Shown here: positions 15,128-23,936 of the stretch, piece by piece
Layout of the letters: the number at the start of each line of letters is the position of its first letter
Position numbering within the stretch: position 1 is the first letter of the stretch
NCBI RefSeq assembly: GCF_000724605.1
Contig: NZ_CP008802.1
Coordinates: 2,046,001-2,110,000, forward strand
Source: Actinotignum schaalii
Lineage (GTDB): Bacteria; Actinomycetota; Actinomycetes; Actinomycetales; Actinomycetaceae
Direction: 5' to 3'
Length of the DNA stretch: 64,000 nt
Notes under the pieces: generated by a model
The model's database searches: none
Told to the model about the DNA's origin: nothing
The model's input: only the letters and a program-made list of their open reading frames with translations
Program-made: the position numbers and the translations under genes

Positions 15128-15757
15128 ATGCGAGAATTGCGCCTGCTCTCAACACCTCCGGAAGCTCCGGGGGTGCACCAACCCAAGCGCCCCGGCGCCT
15201 GGGACGGGCGGCGCTTATCGCGCAGCTATGTTGCCGATTACAAGCCTTTCGTCATGGTGGACGGGGAAGGGGTGCGCTGCGCGATCTACGTATCCGGGTG
15301 CCCCTTCAAATGCCCGGGCTGCTATAACGTGGCGGCCCAGAGTTTCCGCTACGGCACGCCCTACACAGAAGAACTAGAAGAGCGCATCCTGGAGGATTGC
15401 GCGAAAAGCTACGTGGCCGGGGTGTCTTTTGTGGGCGGCGAGCCCTTCCTCAATACCCCGGTGCTGCTGCCCCTGGCCCGGCGTTTCCGGGAGCGCTTCG
15501 GGACAAGCAAAACGATTTGGAGCTGGAGCGGATATACCTTCGAGCAACTCCTGGAAGAAACCGAAGATAAACGCGAGCTCCTCTCCCACGTGGATGTGCT
15601 GGTAGACGGCCCCTTTATCCAATCCCAGTTCATTCGCGATCTCACCTTCCGCGGCTCCAAGAACCAGCGCATTATCGACGTGCCCCAAACTTTTGCGGCC
15701 ATGGAAGCCGGGTGCGAAGCCCCGGTGCGGCTCTGGAAAAACGGGGAGTACGACTAG
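15128..15757 (+). CDS. nrdG: Anaerobic ribonucleotide reductase activating protein (radical SAM)
   Basis: 209 residues. Radical-SAM cysteines are in CPFKCPGC (Cys-x3-Cys-x2-Cys), preceded by DGEGVRC and followed by GGEPF. It generates the glycyl radical on NrdD. About 35 residues rich in Pro/Arg precede the first conserved strand, longer than the E. coli enzyme (154 residues). The ATG at 15128 has AAGGTAAGGA upstream. Unlike the other activase in this window it has no ferredoxin-like insert, as expected for NrdG. Confidence 0.95.
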   Translation: MRELRLLSTPPEAPGVHQPKRPGAWDGRRLSRSYVADYKPFVMVDGEGVRCAIYVSGCPFKCPGCYNVAAQSFRYGTPYTEELEERILEDCAKSYVAGVSFVGGEPFLNTPVLLPLARRFRERFGTSKTIWSWSGYTFEQLLEETEDKRELLSHVDVLVDGPFIQSQFIRDLTFRGSKNQRIIDVPQTFAAMEAGCEAPVRLWKNGEYD

Positions 15758-15911
15758 CCGGATGGCGGGTGCTGCTGAGCGTGTGCCGCCCGGCGCGTGC
15801 CGCACGGAGCATGCCGCGGTAGCGGCGGCGTCGTCGTTTTTCCGCTGGTGGAAAGCGCGCTCACCACGGGGCCGCGCTTTCCCGTAAAGTGAAAGAAACA
15901 AGGAGGTAGCT

Positions 15912-16322
15912 ATGGCTCAGCTCTCTGCCCGGCGTATCGGGCATCTTCATTTCACCGCCGTTAATGATCGCGGTGCCAGCGTGGAAATCGGGAAAGGTCC
16001 CGAACAATTCACTCCCGGGGAACTCATGCAGCTGGCGGTGGCCGGTTGCCAGGCCCTCAGCGCGGATTCTCGCTTCGAGCAGCTTCTCGGGGAGGACTAT
16101 AGCGCCACCTTCACGGTGAGCGCGGATGCGGACCGGGCAAATAACCGCTACACCGCTTTCCACACCGCGCTCGAGGTGGAATTCGCCGATATGCCTGAAG
16201 AACAGCGCGGTGCCTTGCTCCGGCGCGTGAACCTGGCCATTGAGCGATCCTGCACGGTGGGCCGCACCCTTGACCATCCCGCCCCGCATGACCTGGAGAT
16301 CCGCAGCGCCGCGGATAACTAA
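15912..16322 (+). CDS. OsmC-like peroxidase-family protein
   Basis: 136 residues. OsmC/Ohr proteins reduce organic hydroperoxides with two cysteines. Candidate catalytic residues are the Cys in [10 protein letters not shown] (about residue 44) and the Cys in SCTVGRTL (about 115), matching the usual positions. No membrane or signal segment. AGGAGG lies 6 bases before the ATG. The short gap (35 bp) to transaldolase suggests co-transcription. Substrate among Ohr, OsmC or YhfA-type subgroups cannot be fixed from sequence. Confidence 0.83.
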   Translation: MAQLSARRIGHLHFTAVNDRGASVEIGKGPEQFTPGELMQLAVAGCQALSADSRFEQLLGEDYSATFTVSADADRANNRYTAFHTALEVEFADMPEEQRGALLRRVNLAIERSCTVGRTLDHPAPHDLEIRSAADN

Positions 16323-16357
16323 GAGCCGTTCGGGCTCCACCAAGAAAGGACATAAAC

Positions 16358-17458
16358 ATGAGTACCGCTAGCCTGAGCGCCGCCGGAGTGAGTATCTGGC
16401 TGGACGATCTATCCCGCGAGCGTATCGCTTCCGGGAACCTCGCTTCCCTTATCGAGACGCATACCGTGCGTGGCGTGACCACGAATCCCACGATTTTCGC
16501 CGCCGCCCTGCGCAATGGAGAAAGCTACACCGAGCAGGTGGCCGCCACCGCCGCGGCCGGCAAAGACGGCGACGAAGCCATTTTCGACATCATCATTAAG
16601 GATGTCCAGGACGCCTGCGATATTTTCCGCCCCATTTTTGAAGAATCCGGCGGGGAAGATGGGCGGGTTTCCATCGAGGTCTCCCCGGAACTCGCGCATG
16701 ACACCTCGGCAACCGTGGCCCAGGCCCGCCAGCTGTGGGACCGGGTGGACCGCCCGAACGCCATGATCAAAATCCCGGCCACCAAAGAAGGGCTGCCGGC
16801 TATTACCGAGGTGATCGGGCACGGGATCTCCGTGAACGTCACCCTCATTTTCTCCCTGGCTCGCTACGGCGAAGTGGTGGATGCTTACCTGGCCGGTCTG
16901 GAAAAGGCCCAGCGTTCCGGGCATGTGCTCAGCGATATCCACTCGGTGGCCTCCCTATTCGTATCCCGGGTGGATACCGAAGTGGATGCCCGCCTCGAGA
17001 AGATCGGTACCGAGGAAGCCCTGGCGCTGCGCGGCAAGGCCGGGGTGGCGAACGCCCGCCTCGTCTACGAAATCTTCGAGAAGAAATTCGCCTCCGAGCG
17101 TTTCGCTACGCTCGCGGCGGATCACGCGCATGCCCAGCGCCCGCTGTGGGCCTCCACCGGGGTGAAGAACCCGAATTATCCCGATACTCTCTACGTCACC
17201 GAGCTGGTGGCACCGGCCACCGTCAACACCATGCCGGAAAAAACCCTGGAGGCCACCGCGGACCACGCGGATATCACCGGGGATACCGTGCGGGATAACT
17301 ACGGCCAGGCACACCGGGTCTTCGAAGAGCTGGCTGCGGTGGGTGTGGATATGGGCGATGTGGCCGCCCAGCTCGAGAGCGAAGGCGTGGAGAAGTTTAT
17401 CGTCTCCTGGAAGGAACTGAGCGAAACCGTTAGCGCCGCGCTCGCGGCTGCGCGGTAA
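16358..17458 (+). CDS. tal: Transaldolase
   Basis: 366 residues, the length of actinobacterial transaldolases. It moves a dihydroxyacetone unit between sugar phosphates in the non-oxidative pentose phosphate pathway. Landmarks are GVTTNPTIF near residue 32 and the Schiff-base lysine Lys138 in [19 protein letters not shown] appears in the C-terminal third. AAGAAAGGA precedes the ATG. Transketolase and glucose-6-phosphate dehydrogenase, its usual actinobacterial neighbours, are not here. A strong hairpin ends the gene. Confidence 0.97.
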   Translation: MSTASLSAAGVSIWLDDLSRERIASGNLASLIETHTVRGVTTNPTIFAAALRNGESYTEQVAATAAAGKDGDEAIFDIIIKDVQDACDIFRPIFEESGGEDGRVSIEVSPELAHDTSATVAQARQLWDRVDRPNAMIKIPATKEGLPAITEVIGHGISVNVTLIFSLARYGEVVDAYLAGLEKAQRSGHVLSDIHSVASLFVSRVDTEVDARLEKIGTEEALALRGKAGVANARLVYEIFEKKFASERFATLAADHAHAQRPLWASTGVKNPNYPDTLYVTELVAPATVNTMPEKTLEATADHADITGDTVRDNYGQAHRVFEELAAVGVDMGDVAAQLESEGVEKFIVSWKELSETVSAALAAAR

Positions 17459-17513
17459 GGCCGGCTGCTCGGTAGGGTCGCCCGCCCGCGCTTAGTTCGC
17501 TGCGGGGTGGTCA

Positions 17514-17552
17514 GTGCGTGGTGCCAGTGCGGAACCGCCTGGCACCACGCAC
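17514..17552. terminator. Bidirectional hairpin between tal and the GH32 gene
   Basis: GTGCGTGGTGCCAG (17514-17527) pairs perfectly with CTGGCACCACGCAC (17539-17552) around an 11-base loop. It lies between converging genes, 55 bp after the tal stop and 6 bp after the GH32 stop. Confidence 0.8.
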
Positions 17553-17558
17553 AAGCAC

Positions 17559-19268
17559 TTAGTTCGCCGAGCTCTCCGCTTCGCCGTCGATTGTTAGCGC
17601 CGGCTTCGCCTGGGGGAAGGCATCCGTCATCTCCCATACCGAGGCCGCGACCGTGATATCACCCTCCTCAGCCAGGAGGGTGATATCACGTTTACCCTCC
17701 AGAAAGGCCAGCGAGGACAGCACCCGCTCGCCGTTTCCGGCGATCACTTCCACCGAGCCGGCATCCACGAGCACCCGGAAACTTAGCTCAGCGAGTGGAG
17801 CCAGCGGCGCTGCGCCCGTGGCGGTAGTTGCGTCGGCTGCTGCGCTTGTTGCGCCAGCGGCACCCGTGGCGGCAGATTCACTCGCAATCTCGCTGGCGCG
17901 CTCACCCCAGAGCCGGTAGGCCGGAGCCCAGGGCGCGGCCCGGTAGCCCAGGTTGCCCACCGCCGCGCCGCGATCCACCCCGATGGTGCCGCTATTGCGA
18001 TCCACGATGATGCTCACCGAGCTGGTATCCGAACCGATGCGCAGGCGCAGCCGTTCACATTCACCGGCAAGCAGAGTCACGGAAATATCCGCCGCGGTTA
18101 TATCGCGGGCGAGGACGGTAGGCGCGCTGGCCGAAAGGGCGGCGTCGTCGTTCCGTAAACAGCGGCCGCGCAGGCGCGCGAGGGCGGGCGCGGGCCGCAA
18201 GCACAGTTCACCGGACTCGAGGTGGACGCTCATCGGTACCGTGAGCTGGCCGGACCAGCCGTCGGCCGCGGAGGCCGGGGCGCGCCCGAAGCTGCCCATC
18301 CAGCCGACAAGCGTGCGCTGGCCGTTGATGAGGCAGGTCTGCGGCGCGTAAAAACTGTGACCCCAATTGAGGGTGCGGTACGGCGCGCCGGGTTCAAAAC
18401 TCGCCCCGGGGCGCCAGCTGCCTAGCAGGTAGCCGGCGCTATTGACATTGCAATGCGCGAAACCTTCCGGGCGGATGCCCATGGGCGAGAAAATCAGCAC
18501 CCAGGTGTCGCCGAGCGGGAAGAAATCGGGGCATTCGAGCATGAACACCCGCGGGTCCGGGTGGCGGTAGAGCACGCGGTCGAAAGTCCAACGGGCCAGG
18601 TCGGGGGAGGTGTACATCCACACTTCGCCGCGGCGGTCGCGGCTTTGCACGCCCACGACCATGCGGTACGTATCGCCGTGGCGCCAGACTTTCGGGTCGC
18701 GGAAATCGCGCACGCCTTCCGGGGTAGGTACGACGACGCCCTTCTTCTCAAAGGTCACTCCGTCGCGTGAGATCGCCCGGCACTGCGACTGCCCGCAGCT
18801 GGCGGGTGGTTCGCCGGCGGAATCGGGATCGCCGGTGGGTAGTTCGCCGTCAGGCTGTTCGCCGGCGGCGGGCGGGTCCGTAACATTGCGGTTCCCGGTG
18901 TAGAACACTTCGAGGTGCCCGCAGGGGGCCTGGAGCGCGGAGCCGGAAAAGACGCCGTCGCGGTCGGCTTCCAGGGAAGGAGCCAGGGCGAGGGGGCGGC
19001 GCTCCCAGGTGGCGCCGTCGCGGGAAACCACGTGCCCCCAGTGCATAGGCCCCCACTCGGTGGAATAGGGGTGGTGCTGGAAGAAAACGTGGAGTTCCTC
19101 GCCGGTGTTGACCAGGCCGTTCGGGTCGTTGATCCAGCCGGCGGGTGCCGCGATATGGAAACGCGGGTACCAGCGCGGGTTCACGGCGGCGGCGAGCTGG
19201 GCATTCGCGGCGCGGGCCCGAGCCAGCGCCGCATCGTGGTCGGCGGTGAACTCAAAGGAAAGCGACAT
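17559..19268 (-). CDS. GH32 beta-fructofuranosidase (sucrose/fructan hydrolase)
   Basis: 569 residues. The nucleophile is Asp48 in WINDPNG, the transition-state stabiliser is the Asp of FRDPKVW, and the acid/base is the Glu of ECPDFF, so all three GH32 catalytic motifs are present in order in the five-bladed propeller; a beta-sandwich domain follows from about residue 370. There is no signal peptide, so it should act in the cytosol on imported sucrose, sucrose-6-phosphate or short fructans. No PTS or sugar transporter is adjacent. The region around residue 105-125 (repeated Pro/Gly/Asp) and the Ala/Thr-rich stretch near 470-485 are low-complexity inserts. Which fructoside it prefers cannot be read from sequence. 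Confidence 0.93.
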   Translation of the reverse strand: MSLSFEFTADHDAALARARAANAQLAAAVNPRWYPRFHIAAPAGWINDPNGLVNTGEELHVFFQHHPYSTEWGPMHWGHVVSRDGATWERRPLALAPSLEADRDGVFSGSALQAPCGHLEVFYTGNRNVTDPPAAGEQPDGELPTGDPDSAGEPPASCGQSQCRAISRDGVTFEKKGVVVPTPEGVRDFRDPKVWRHGDTYRMVVGVQSRDRRGEVWMYTSPDLARWTFDRVLYRHPDPRVFMLECPDFFPLGDTWVLIFSPMGIRPEGFAHCNVNSAGYLLGSWRPGASFEPGAPYRTLNWGHSFYAPQTCLINGQRTLVGWMGSFGRAPASAADGWSGQLTVPMSVHLESGELCLRPAPALARLRGRCLRNDDAALSASAPTVLARDITAADISVTLLAGECERLRLRIGSDTSSVSIIVDRNSGTIGVDRGAAVGNLGYRAAPWAPAYRLWGERASEIASESAATGAAGATSAAADATTATGAAPLAPLAELSFRVLVDAGSVEVIAGNGERVLSSLAFLEGKRDITLLAEEGDITVAASVWEMTDAFPQAKPALTIDGEAESSAN

Positions 19269-19317
19269 GGTTATCCCTGCGTGCTAGAAGATGCGGGTCA
19301 TTTCATGATAGCCAGTG

Positions 19318-20463
19318 CTACAACCCCAACACCTGCGTCACCCGCCGAGCGAGCTCGGACATTTGGCCGGGGCTATAGCGCTGGTCGATGGGGAGGGCGA
19401 GGATATGCGGCCAGTCCACGCTGTGGCTGAGCCTCGGCCAAAAAGCGGGGGTATACACCCCGCGGGCGGCGAGGTGCTCGGCAATGGTATGCGAGTTATG
19501 CGGCTTATGTGCGGCAGCCCAGTCCGGCGGCAGGTCATCCAGACGGAGGGCGAGGGCGTAGGGTGCGTGGCTCGTTGATTCGCTACTGTCCGTCGCGTTG
19601 CAGCTCGTCGCCTCACCGCTCGTGGCCGCACCGTTTGGTACCCAGCCGTTTTCTGCCCCGCCGCTTCCTTCCCCATCGCCGAAGATCGCCGCCTCCGGCA
19701 CGCCCTCGCCGACCAAGGCCTCCCGCAAAGCCCGGGCATTCGCCCGCCGCCGCTCCAGCGCCGCACCGACATCCAGGTGGCCAAGAATATCCTGAGCCGC
19801 ACCGCTCATCGGGTTCGGGCTGAGAGCGGCATCGATAGCGGCCTCAGCTGCGCCGTCGTGCTCCTCCCCGCGCAATTGCAGCAAGCCGCACCGCGTCGCC
19901 TCGCGCGCCAACGCATTTTCCGCAGCCGCGGCGGGAAGCGCGGCGCCGAGCGCCCAGGCGCCGTCGGGAATCGGAAACCACTTCCGTAAAGACGCCACGG
20001 CATAACGTGTCGGAACCTTACGTATGGTTGCGGCACTAAAAGGCGCGTGCGTGAGATCGGCGACGACGGCGCCACCGCGGCGCTCCCACTCCTCGAGCAC
20101 GGCGCGTAACTCGGGAGCAGGCCAGGCACCGAAGGTGGTGGAGACGAGCACCGCGCAGCGCCGCGGCTCGGTGAGGAGTTCGGCGAGGCGGGCCGGGGCG
20201 GGCAGGAGATCCGGGCCGACCTGCACCCAGCGGACTCGGATGCCTTCGAGCTGGAAAGGCTCAATTGCCGTGGCGCACAGGAATCCGGGAGCGATGAGGC
20301 TGCGGATACCGCGGGCGGCGAGGGCCTGGGCAACGAGGCCGAGAGCCTGGCGCCCCGATTGCACCAGCACCGCGCCGGGCGGAACCGGGAGTGCGTGCGA
20401 AGCGGAGCGGGTCGGGAGTGAGGTGAATTCGCCGCCGAAGGTCAGCGCGGCAGAAAACACCAT
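19318..20463 (-). CDS. PLP-dependent aminotransferase-fold protein of unknown role
   Basis: About 381 residues. The fold resembles DegT/DnrJ/EryC1-type aminotransferases: an early glycine/serine stretch (VQSGRQALG) for cofactor phosphate, an Asp in VVADLTHAPF that could hold the pyridine nitrogen, and a candidate Schiff-base lysine in SLRKWFPIPDG. Residues ~265-300 are a low-complexity Gly/Ser/Asn insertion. The start is uncertain: AAAGGG lies 6 bases before the ATG at 20463 and 3 before that at 20466; a further ATG at 20490 has no ribosome site. No sugar-nucleotide genes accompany it, so the substrate is unknown. It is divergent to the nucleoside hydrolase gene. Confidence 0.65.
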   Translation of the reverse strand: MVFSAALTFGGEFTSLPTRSASHALPVPPGAVLVQSGRQALGLVAQALAARGIRSLIAPGFLCATAIEPFQLEGIRVRWVQVGPDLLPAPARLAELLTEPRRCAVLVSTTFGAWPAPELRAVLEEWERRGGAVVADLTHAPFSAATIRKVPTRYAVASLRKWFPIPDGAWALGAALPAAAAENALAREATRCGLLQLRGEEHDGAAEAAIDAALSPNPMSGAAQDILGHLDVGAALERRRANARALREALVGEGVPEAAIFGDGEGSGGAENGWVPNGAATSGEATSCNATDSSESTSHAPYALALRLDDLPPDWAAAHKPHNSHTIAEHLAARGVYTPAFWPRLSHSVDWPHILALPIDQRYSPGQMSELARRVTQVLGL

Positions 20464-20590
20464 CATTATCCCTTTCATTAAAGAGCCCATAACCGGCTTT
20501 TGTTTCGTATACTCATGCTATCCGGCAAGGGTGCCGGGTGGTGATGACGGTCAGCACGAAGGCCTTGACCGACTCTAAGGAGGAACCACA

Positions 20591-21538
20591 ATGAAAATGA
20601 TTCTGGACCTGGACACCGGTGTCGATGATTGCCTGGCAATTACCTACGCTCTCGGCTCACCGGAAGTCGAATTAATTGGCATCACCGGCACCTACGGGAA
20701 TGTCCTCTTGGAGACCGGTGTGAAAAACGATCTTGACCTCCTCGATCTTTTTGGGCATCCGGAGGTGCCGGTCTATCCGGGTATCCCGCACGCTCGCGAA
20801 AAGGATGGTTTTGAGGTCCTCGAGATTTCCGAATTCATTCACGGTAAAAACGGCATCGGTGAGATTGAGATTCCAGCCTCGAATCGGGTAGCGGAAACTA
20901 CACCGGCACCCGAATTTATGGTGGAAGCGGTGCGTGAATACGGTAGCGACGTCGTTATTGTTGCCACCGGGCCCATGACCAACCTGGCTCGCGCCATTGA
21001 ACTGGACCCCACGTTCAAAGATAATGCCCGCATCGTCATTATGGGCGGCGCGCTCACGGTTCCCGGGAATTGCAATGACGTGATGGAAGCGAATATTTCC
21101 CAGGATCCGGAGGCCGCTGATCTGCTCTTCCGCTCGGGTGCTCACGTCACGATGATCGGCCTGGATGTCACCTTGCAAACACTGCTCACCTATGAACACA
21201 CCCAGCAGTGGCGGGATTTGGGAACCCCGGCGGCAACGGCCCTGGCTGATATTACTGATTTCTATATCAAGGCGTATGAGACCACCGCTCCGCATCTGGG
21301 TGGTTGCGGCTTGCACGATCCGCTGGCCGTGGCCGTGGCGATAGATCCTTCGCTGGTCACGCTCTTCCCCTGCAATATCAAGGTTGATCTGCACGAACCG
21401 GTGCGCGGGCGCACGATCTGCGATGAGGAGCGGCTCAATGATCCGGTCAAGACCGCGGATGTGGCCATCGCGGTGGACGTGGAGCGTTTCCTCTCCGAGT
21501 TCATGTCCCGCATCACCTCGCTGTCGAAAGGCATTTGA
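20591..21538 (+). CDS. Inosine-uridine preferring nucleoside hydrolase family
   Basis: 315 residues. The N-terminal calcium-binding aspartate cluster is DLDTGVDD at residues 5-12, the family hallmark. Other conserved parts are TGPMTNLARA near 135 and a late HDPLAVAVA segment with the catalytic His-Asp pair. It splits ribonucleosides into base and ribose. AAGGAGG lies upstream of the ATG. An MFS transporter follows with the stop-start region overlapping or nearly touching, so the pair probably imports and cleaves a nucleoside or related glycoside. The exact base preference is unknown. Confidence 0.93.
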   Translation: MKMILDLDTGVDDCLAITYALGSPEVELIGITGTYGNVLLETGVKNDLDLLDLFGHPEVPVYPGIPHAREKDGFEVLEISEFIHGKNGIGEIEIPASNRVAETTPAPEFMVEAVREYGSDVVIVATGPMTNLARAIELDPTFKDNARIVIMGGALTVPGNCNDVMEANISQDPEAADLLFRSGAHVTMIGLDVTLQTLLTYEHTQQWRDLGTPAATALADITDFYIKAYETTAPHLGGCGLHDPLAVAVAIDPSLVTLFPCNIKVDLHEPVRGRTICDEERLNDPVKTADVAIAVDVERFLSEFMSRITSLSKGI

Positions 21539-21540
21539 TC

Positions 21541-22950
21541 GTGGACGCGCGTGATCGATCTCAGGTTGATACCGCGGCTGCTGTGCGCACGCTGCCGCAA
21601 CTCATCATTATTTTCATTACCTCAATTCTCACGATCCAGGGCTTCAACCTGGTTTTCCAAGACATCGGCACGCAGCTCAATGCGGTCGAATACGCCCCGC
21701 TCATCACCTCAATTCCCGGCATCGTGCTGGGTATCGTGTGCGTGATTTACGGATCGCTCGGCGATTTCGTTTCCCTGCGCAAAATGATGATGGTGGGCAT
21801 TGTGCTCATCGTGATCGGCTCGGTACTGGGCCTGGTGGCATCCCGATCCTCCATCTGGGTGGTTATTATTGCCCGCGCGATTCAAACCGCAGGCACCCAG
21901 GTATCCGGCTCGGTCTACCTGGTGGTCACCACCAAGTATGTTCCCGGGGTGAAGAAGGTACTGTATTTCGGCGTCTTCACCGCGGCCTACCAGTTCTCCA
22001 CAGCCATCGGGGTACTGGCGGCCGGATGGCTCATCACCATGTCCTGGGTGTGGCTCTTCGCGATCCCGCTCATTTCGGTGCTCTTCATCCCCACCCTGTG
22101 GCGGGGCCTCCCGGACGTTTCTGGACAGGCTCAGCGGATCGACGTTCCCGGGTTCCTGCTGGCCGGCGTTACGGTCACGGCCCTGGTCATGTACTTCAAC
22201 TCGATGAACTGGCTCTACCTGGGCGCCTTCGCGGTGCTCCTGGCCCTCTTCATCATCTACATTTCCAAGGCCAAGAACCCCTTCGTCACCCCGGAGTTCT
22301 TCCAGAATCGCCGCTACCTCATGGCGGTTTCCCTGGTGCTGCTCTTCTACTTCGGGAATTACGCTATGACGCCGCTCTTCAACCTGGCCGGTGGTATTTT
22401 CCACGGCAAGACGGCCCTGGAGATGGGCTTCGTGCTGCTCGCCGGCTACGTTGTTGCGACCGTCATGGGCGTGATGAGCGGTGCGATCGTGGGGAAAATC
22501 GGTAGTGGGATGGGCATTGTGCTGGCGGGCGGATCCGCCGCTATCGGTGCTTTCCTCGCGGCGTTCACGGTGGATAAGGGCCTGTGGGGCATTATCGTTT
22601 CGGCGGTGTTCCTCTTCGGCGGCTTGGGCCTGGCCTACGCCCCGGTGGTGAATACCGTGATGGGAACCGTGGATGTATCCGAATCGGGGCGCGCGGTGGG
22701 GATGAATGACCTGGCCATGAATATTTCGCCTTCGATTGGTATCGCGATTTTGGGCTCAATGATGCCGGCGGCGGCCCGCCCGGACGGTATGGCTGAGGCG
22801 CAATATCTGGCCGATTCCGCGCACAGCCTCACGCTACTCTTCATTATCGTGGGTGCCACGTGGCTAGCGGGGGTGCTGACTTTCTTCGCTTTCCGCCGCC
22901 AACTTTTCCCTGTTGATGGGTGGGGAAAGGTCACGAGCGAGGAGGCGTAG
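21541..22950 (+). CDS. MFS transporter (14-helix DHA2-like), nucleoside hydrolase partner
   Basis: About 469 residues with roughly 14 hydrophobic helices, the count of the DHA2 drug/proton antiporter branch. The loop between helices 2 and 3 (GSLGDFVSLRKMMM) matches the MFS motif A. I prefer GTG 21541, nine bases after AAAGG; TTG 21535 is the alternative and overlaps the preceding stop. Its tight coupling to a nucleoside hydrolase points to nucleoside or base transport, but this branch more often exports drugs, so direction and cargo are open. Confidence 0.85.
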   Translation: MDARDRSQVDTAAAVRTLPQLIIIFITSILTIQGFNLVFQDIGTQLNAVEYAPLITSIPGIVLGIVCVIYGSLGDFVSLRKMMMVGIVLIVIGSVLGLVASRSSIWVVIIARAIQTAGTQVSGSVYLVVTTKYVPGVKKVLYFGVFTAAYQFSTAIGVLAAGWLITMSWVWLFAIPLISVLFIPTLWRGLPDVSGQAQRIDVPGFLLAGVTVTALVMYFNSMNWLYLGAFAVLLALFIIYISKAKNPFVTPEFFQNRRYLMAVSLVLLFYFGNYAMTPLFNLAGGIFHGKTALEMGFVLLAGYVVATVMGVMSGAIVGKIGSGMGIVLAGGSAAIGAFLAAFTVDKGLWGIIVSAVFLFGGLGLAYAPVVNTVMGTVDVSESGRAVGMNDLAMNISPSIGIAILGSMMPAAARPDGMAEAQYLADSAHSLTLLFIIVGATWLAGVLTFFAFRRQLFPVDGWGKVTSEEA

Positions 22951-22997
22951 CCCGTTTGCCCGGCACCGCTAGGTGCGTGATTCTTATAGCGTGATTC

Positions 22998-23744
22998 TTA
23001 TAAAAGAATAATGAGCAGAGCAATACCCAGCGCTGCCGCGACTCCGCCCATCCCGAGGCTCAGGTAGCGCTGGGTTTGCGCGTGGGATTGCGCCTCGCTC
23101 AGCTCCGCCTGCGCCTCGGCCAGCTCATCCTCGCTGGTCTCCAGTTGGGTGCGGATGGCGGCCAACTGCGCCCGCGCCTCGCGCAACTGCACCTCAAGGG
23201 TGCTGATTTGACTGGTATAACGTTCCTCATGCGCGGCCGACGTGCGCGCCGAATCCACGGTCAGGCGCGCCTCCCGAGCCCGCCCGGCCGCCTCGAGGGC
23301 CGCGTAGCGCCGTCGTTCTTCTTCTACCTGCTGCTCTAAACCGCGCACGCGCGCAACCAGGCGGGCCGCGCGCCGCATCGCGTCCTCGCTGCGGGCCTGC
23401 GCGGTCACAGCGCTTTGCTCCACGCCCGAGGCATAGACCACGCCCGCCTCCAATTCTTTTTCACGACGACGCAGATCCGCCACCAGGCCCTCCAGCTCGG
23501 TAATGCGGGCCTGGAGAGTGGCCGCCTCCGAGCGGGCGCCCTCATGCTCGCGGCGCAGCTGGGAATTTTCGGCATTCAGCTGGGTATTTTCCGTGCGCAG
23601 GTTTTCGCACTCGGCGTGCAGCCGGTCGCGTTCTTCCCGGAGCGCTGCTTTTTCCGTGGTGGGAGAGGGCTCGGGCGCCGAGGCGCGTTTGCCGCGCGCG
23701 GGGGTATCAAGTGCCCGAGAACCGCGCCGTCGCTCCGTAGCCAT
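22998..23744 (-). CDS. Coiled-coil protein with C-terminal membrane anchor
   Basis: 248 residues. After a basic Arg/Lys/Pro-rich N-terminus (~35 residues) comes a long Glu/Arg/Ala/Leu-rich region of ~185 residues with heptad-like spacing (LRTENTQLNAENSQL, ARITELEGLVADLRR), and the last ~20 residues (MGGVAAALGIALLIILL) form one membrane helix ending the protein. This is a tail-anchored coiled coil facing the cytosol. GGAGG lies 5 bases before the ATG at 23744; the frame continues upstream, but that part is the antisense of fumC. I do not recognise a family; a role in division, polarity or envelope organisation is only a guess from the shape. Confidence 0.8.
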   Translation of the reverse strand: MATERRRGSRALDTPARGKRASAPEPSPTTEKAALREERDRLHAECENLRTENTQLNAENSQLRREHEGARSEAATLQARITELEGLVADLRRREKELEAGVVYASGVEQSAVTAQARSEDAMRRAARLVARVRGLEQQVEEERRRYAALEAAGRAREARLTVDSARTSAAHEERYTSQISTLEVQLREARAQLAAIRTQLETSEDELAEAQAELSEAQSHAQTQRYLSLGMGGVAAALGIALLIILL

Positions 23745-23936
23745 GACCCTCCTTCGTCCGCGCCTGACTTTACCTAATAAACATAGCGCGCGCAGATCTT
23801 CGCGGCCCGCTCGCGGCCGGCTTTCCTGGCCAAATACCGCGAGCGTGAGCGATGCCACTTTGGCTTGGCGGGCGAGGACAGTGCGCGCGGCGCAGGCGCA
23901 GGCAGCACGCACGTAGCAGGCGCTACCCTTGGAATC

